A program made the translations under genes and the position numbers. From assembly GCA_947302065.1 (NCBI GenBank), contig CAMYUO010000122.1, positions 1 through 6,172 of the forward strand: 6,172 bases of DNA. The letters are read 5' to 3'. The notes beneath the pieces are model-generated. The model was not told the origin of the DNA and did not search any database. It saw only the letters and a list, made by a program, of their open reading frames with translations. Of this stretch, positions 4,394 through 6,172 are shown in pieces. The DNA comes from an uncultured Clostridia bacterium (GTDB taxonomy: Bacteria > Bacillota > Clostridia > Oscillospirales > Ruminococcaceae). How positions within the stretch are numbered: position 1 is the first letter of the stretch; each line of letters begins with the position of its first letter.

Positions 4394-6172
4394 ATGAAAA
4401 AGAAGATCGCAGCAATGACACTCGCAGTTTGTATGGTATTCAGCTCGGCAGCAGCCCTGCCTTACAATGTTTTTGACAACTCATCAGGCATCACCGCAAG
4501 CGCTTATGACTATTACGAGGCAGGCGGATATAAGTACCGTATCCTCGCTGACGGCACCGTCGAGATCGCATATTTTCAGAGCGATGCCACATACAGTTCC
4601 ATTACTGTTCCCGCAAAGATCGGAGGCAGAACGGTAACGGTCATCGGCGATTACGCATTTTCAAAAAAGAAAATAAGCACCATAACGATCCCTGAGGGCG
4701 TTAAAAGCATCGGGACCTGTGCGTTTGAAGAGTCTGCTGTAAAGACAATAAATATCCCGAGCACAGTGACCAATATAAAAAACAATGCATTCGTCAGAAG
4801 CCATGATCTGATGAACATAAACGTAAGCTCAGCAAACAAGACATATGCAACTGTAAACGGCGCACTGCTCAACAAGGCAAAGACTGTCCTTTACAACGTT
4901 CCGAACGCGAGAGCAGTTTCAACCTATACCGTTCCGAGCGGCGTGCAGAGAATAGGCGAGTATGCTATCTGGGAGTGCCAGAAGCTCAAGACCGTTACTC
5001 TTCCCGACAGCGTAAAGACACTCGATGACTATGCTATCTACAATTGTCCCGCACTTGAAACTGTCAACTTTGGTGCAGGCTTTGAAACAGGCAGAGGCAT
5101 CGGCGACAGCTACACTTATGTTGCAATAAAGGAATGTGGTAATCTCAAAGCATTCAACATTTCAAGCGCAAATAAAAAGTTCAGCTCTGTTGACGGCGTT
5201 GTCTACAACAAAAACAAGACCGAGCTGTTGAAGTTCCCTCTGAACAAGAGCACGCTGACTATCCCGTCTACCGTCACAAAGATAAAAGAGTATGCTGTCG
5301 GCTATACCAAGTCGCTCACAAGAGTCTATATCCCGAACAACGTTAAAACGATCGAAAAATATGCTTTTGCATACGGCGAGAAGCTCTCGAGCGTTATCTT
5401 CACAAACGGTCTGACCGAGCTGGGCATGGAAGCCTTCCGTGACTGCACCAGCCTTACCGGCATCAGCCTGCCAAAGGGACTGAAAACGATGTACGGCGAG
5501 CAGTTCTTCAGCTGTAATAAGCTCTCCGGCGTAAATCTTTCAAGCACGATAGATTCGCTTTACGGTCTTGATTTCAAGTACACAAGTGTTAAGGATATTT
5601 ACATCCCGTCATCTGTCAAGCTCGTAAATTCAAATGATATATTCAATGGCGACTGTGTTATCTACGGTCAGAAGAACAGCCCGGCACAGGAACATGCACA
5701 GAGGTACGGATATACATTCAAGGAGATCTCGCAGCCTGTAACAAGATTTGCAGGCGCAGGCAGATATGACACCGCAAAGACTATCTCCGCAGAGGGAATC
5801 ACTTCCTCGAGCAAAACTGTCGTCCTCGCATACGGTATGAATTATGCAGATGCACTTGCAGGCGTTCCGCTTGCAACAGATCTCAAAGCACCGATCCTCC
5901 TTACAAATAAGGACGCACTGCCCGAGGAGACCCTCGGCGAGATCAAGCGTCTCGGCGCAACAACGGTCATAATCCTCGGCGGTGAAGGCGCTGTCTCGGA
6001 TAAGGTTGCAAACGTGCTCAGAAACAACAAGATCACCGTTGAGCGCATCGCAGGCAATTCACGTTACGGCACAGCCACAAAGATAGCAAAGAAGCTCAAC
6101 ATCGAGCCGACAGAGATATTCTTCGTTTACGGTCTGGGATATGCCGATGCACTTTCCGTCAGCACAGCCGCT
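4394..6172 (+). CDS. Secreted BspA-like leucine-rich-repeat protein with CWB2 wall-binding repeats (3' end outside window)
   Basis: The frame is open for 593 codons to the window edge with no stop. A signal peptide begins MKKKIAAMTLAVCMVFSSAAA; cleavage is likely at ASA-YD (37/38) or earlier near AAA (19-21). Residues 83-446 hold BspA/LRR_5-type repeats, seen as recurring units such as VIGDYAF, IPEGVKSIG, RIGEYAI, LPDSVKTL, IPNNVKTIEKYAF and LPKGLKTM. Two related non-repeat blocks start near 146 and 258 (SANKxxxxV-G). From residue 451, R-F-A-G-x-x-RYDTA, YADALAGVPLA and ILGGEGAVS mark a CWB2 repeat (PF04122). A second starts at residue 551 (RIAGNSRYGTA), a 100-residue period. CWB2 modules usually come in threes and hold proteins non-covalently on the wall through an anionic polymer, so a third probably follows. 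The LRR part likely binds host, plant or microbial surface ligands (inference). The start is ATG 4394, with AAAAGGAG nine bases upstream. Confidence 0.93.
   Translation, partial: MKKKIAAMTLAVCMVFSSAAALPYNVFDNSSGITASAYDYYEAGGYKYRILADGTVEIAYFQSDATYSSITVPAKIGGRTVTVIGDYAFSKKKISTITIPEGVKSIGTCAFEESAVKTINIPSTVTNIKNNAFVRSHDLMNINVSSANKTYATVNGALLNKAKTVLYNVPNARAVSTYTVPSGVQRIGEYAIWECQKLKTVTLPDSVKTLDDYAIYNCPALETVNFGAGFETGRGIGDSYTYVAIKECGNLKAFNISSANKKFSSVDGVVYNKNKTELLKFPLNKSTLTIPSTVTKIKEYAVGYTKSLTRVYIPNNVKTIEKYAFAYGEKLSSVIFTNGLTELGMEAFRDCTSLTGISLPKGLKTMYGEQFFSCNKLSGVNLSSTIDSLYGLDFKYTSVKDIYIPSSVKLVNSNDIFNGDCVIYGQKNSPAQEHAQRYGYTFKEISQPVTRFAGAGRYDTAKTISAEGITSSSKTVVLAYGMNYADALAGVPLATDLKAPILLTNKDALPEETLGEIKRLGATTVIILGGEGAVSDKVANVLRNNKITVERIAGNSRYGTATKIAKKLNIEPTEIFFVYGLGYADALSVSTAA

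Noticed and set aside
1..6172. CRISPR array, tRNA, rRNA or insertion sequence
   Set aside because: I saw no regularly spaced repeats, cloverleaf or rRNA-like sequence, transposase frame or terminal inverted repeats with target duplications.

Overview
The window looks like the chromosome of a low-to-mid GC Gram-positive gut or rumen Clostridia, most likely Ruminococcus or a close relative in the Oscillospiraceae. The clues are the strong AGGAGG ribosome binding sites, an extended -10 promoter, a lipobox lipoprotein, a YesM/LytS-type kinase and a secreted protein that joins BspA-type leucine-rich repeats to cell-wall-binding repeat 2 (CWB2) modules. The genus is inferred from style, not from any marker gene. 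All five genes lie on the + strand.

Region 1 (1-2529) is a complete two-component operon. A promoter with a perfect TGCTATAAT extended -10 drives a GTG-started membrane histidine kinase (68-1714). The response regulator follows with a 20-base overlap (1695-2477). The regulator has a standard receiver domain, but its output is a SARP/OmpR-like winged helix rather than the AraC or LytTR domain usually paired with this kinase type. A GC-rich hairpin (2487-2529) closes the operon.

Region 2 (2530-4379) holds two tandem paralogues of a small exported protein whose globular domain I do not recognise (2759-3502 and 3606-4337). Their C-terminal domains are about 55-60% identical by hand alignment. 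The second is a lipoprotein. The first has lost or never had the lipobox cysteine and keeps only a hydrophobic N-terminal segment. The 5' leader is shared between the two genes and includes a 54-base block with no differences, ending just after the start codon, where the coding sequences diverge quickly. The leader holds several small inverted repeats.

Region 3 (4394 to the window end) is the first 593 codons of a secreted LRR_5/BspA-like surface protein with at least one full CWB2 repeat and part of a second. It continues beyond the window.

No terminator is visible between the three downstream genes, so they may be cotranscribed as a cell-surface gene group. The two-component system beside them is a plausible but unproven regulator of that group. 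The most distinctive feature is the duplicated unknown exported protein with its conserved leader.
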